Assembly (NCBI GenBank): GCA_020796225.1
Contig: CM036758.1
Span: forward strand, 70,096,366 to 70,160,365
DNA length: 64,000 nucleotides
Direction of reading: 5' to 3'
Source of the DNA: Arion vulgaris
Taxonomy: Eukaryota > Mollusca > Gastropoda > Stylommatophora > Arionidae
Shown: positions 62,936 through 64,000 of the stretch, piece after piece
Layout of the letters: every line of letters begins with the position of its first letter
Numbering within the stretch: position 1 is the stretch's first letter
Program-made: the position numbers and the translations under genes
Notes under the pieces: model-generated
Told to the model about the DNA's origin: nothing
Database searches by the model: none
What the model saw: the letters and a program-made list of their open reading frames with translations, nothing else

Positions 62936-63940
62936 TAATTATTATAGAAAGATAAATTACTGGATAGTTTAGACATGCCACAGAGAAAGAGAAAGTGAGA
63001 GAGAGGGAGACAAAGAGAGAGAGCGAAGGAATACATTGTTAAAAATAAAACCAGGATAACAGCCCTGGACAGAGTTAGGTCAGTAGTGTTATGGACATAA
63101 ACTCCAGACGACAAACAATATCATATTTTAAATAGAGTGCAATCTGCAAGATTGCTTAATAAATTACTACACACAAAATCTCACTTGAAATCGAATAAAT
63201 CAAATTCAACTATAATTATCCATAGTTACTGTTTGACAGATAATACACATGATGTTAATGCACTTTAGCTTTGCAATACAATATTTTATTTACACGACAG
63301 AATAAGACATTTGCCTGGGGATAACTTCGTGTACTTGCATCAACAGGAATCCTCTATTTTAAATATCTCTGCCACAAACCGCACCTCCATCATCATTGTT
63401 TTTTTGGTTTTTTTCATTTGAAAACAAATCTGAAGTGACGTGCAGTTTTTGTGCATATTAATGGAGATATGCTTTGGCTATTTGTGAGTGCAAATAATTC
63501 AATAAATATAACATACAGAGTTCATCATGAAAGTATAGACATGAACAATATTCATGTGTTAAATGTACATATCTAGGGATATGTAAATTCATCAGACCTG
63601 TTCATATGTTATTCCCACACAGTAGGGTAGCTATAATAGATATCAAATATTTGATATCTCTTGAGATACCAATAAATTAGTGACTGATATTTATCCATCT
63701 TTTGATGTTTCTCAACTAGCGGTGTCTTCCTCTTTCCCTCTTTACCTAATCTATTTCTTATAATTGTTTACAACCGAGAATTATATTTCTATGTGTCCAT
63801 ATATTTGATCTATCCCTTGTCGCCAGTAACTTGTTCTTTACTCAATTGATGTAGTTTCCATTCAATATATTCTATTATTCATGATAACGTTTGTAGCATC
63901 AGACCAGGTCTAGTCTTAGAAAGTTGGATTGATAGTTTGA
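62936..63940. other. No recognised feature
   Basis: AT-rich. A (GA)n stretch lies at 62980-63025. No open frame longer than about 70 codons and no repeat match that I could find. Confidence 0.5.
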
Positions 63941-63944
63941 ATGA

Positions 63945-64000
63945 TTCTTCTTCTTCTTCTTTTGTCGTCACACTGCTACCGGGTCGTTGCGGTTTTCTGT
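63945..64000 (-). mobile_element. LINE-R 3' end, cut by window edge
   Basis: TTCTTCTTCTTCTTTTGTCG, CACACTGCTACCGGGTCGTT and GCGGTTTTCTGT equal the LINE-R 3' terminus at 22828-22925, with a single hairpin unit. Confidence 0.85.

Noticed and set aside
1..64000. LTR retrotransposons or endogenous viral sequences
   Set aside because: I saw no paired long terminal repeats, primer-binding site, gag, protease or envelope-like reading frames. The only RNase H found is in LINE-H context.

Overview
This is eukaryotic, probably invertebrate DNA that is densely packed with transposable elements. I recognise no host protein-coding gene, rRNA, genuine tRNA gene or CRISPR. Almost every segment I can name belongs to a repeat family that has a second copy elsewhere in the same window. 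The mix of many tRNA-derived SINE families, apurinic-endonuclease LINEs, small terminal-inverted-repeat elements and minisatellites fits a lophotrochozoan such as a mollusc. That host guess is inference from repeat style only (about even odds). The family names used here (LINE-A, SINE1 and so on) are local labels, not database names.

Layout. 0-10 kb: a 1.2-kb 21-bp minisatellite, LINE 3' ends, pieces of a LINE that carries RNase H (LINE-H), and SINE4/SINE5. 10-14 kb: a three-level nest in which LINE-B holds LINE-R, which holds a 1,438-bp DNA transposon flanked by TTAA. 14-18.5 kb: a mariner-like inverted-repeat element split by a nearly complete LINE-A. 19-22.6 kb: a nearly complete but frameshifted LINE-B inserted in an AT-rich tandem array. 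23-39 kb: LINE 3' ends carrying SINEs 1, 2, 4, 6, 7, 8 and 11, several with perfect target-site duplications (TSDs). 39-49 kb: minisatellites, four of the six hAT-like MITE copies, and a 1.7-kb 30-bp array grown from the core of a SINE3. 49-64 kb: more LINE and SINE nests, an 80-bp array grown from a LINE-S 3' end, a 25-bp array, and a three-armed inverted repeat.

The LINEs supply endonuclease and reverse transcriptase. SINE1, SINE3 and SINE11 end in (GAA)n-type tails like that of LINE-R, which makes LINE-R or a relative a plausible mobilising partner (inference). SINE1, 2 and 3 share a 5' core but differ in their 3' bodies. SINE4 and SINE5 share a central and 3' body but differ in their tRNA-like heads. 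The most unusual pattern is repeated: short internal or terminal pieces of mobile elements have been amplified into minisatellites at several independent loci.

All LINE reading frames seen are broken or 5'-truncated, so I expect no autonomous activity from this window. Coordinates of element edges are exact where a TSD is stated and otherwise good to roughly 10-30 bases.
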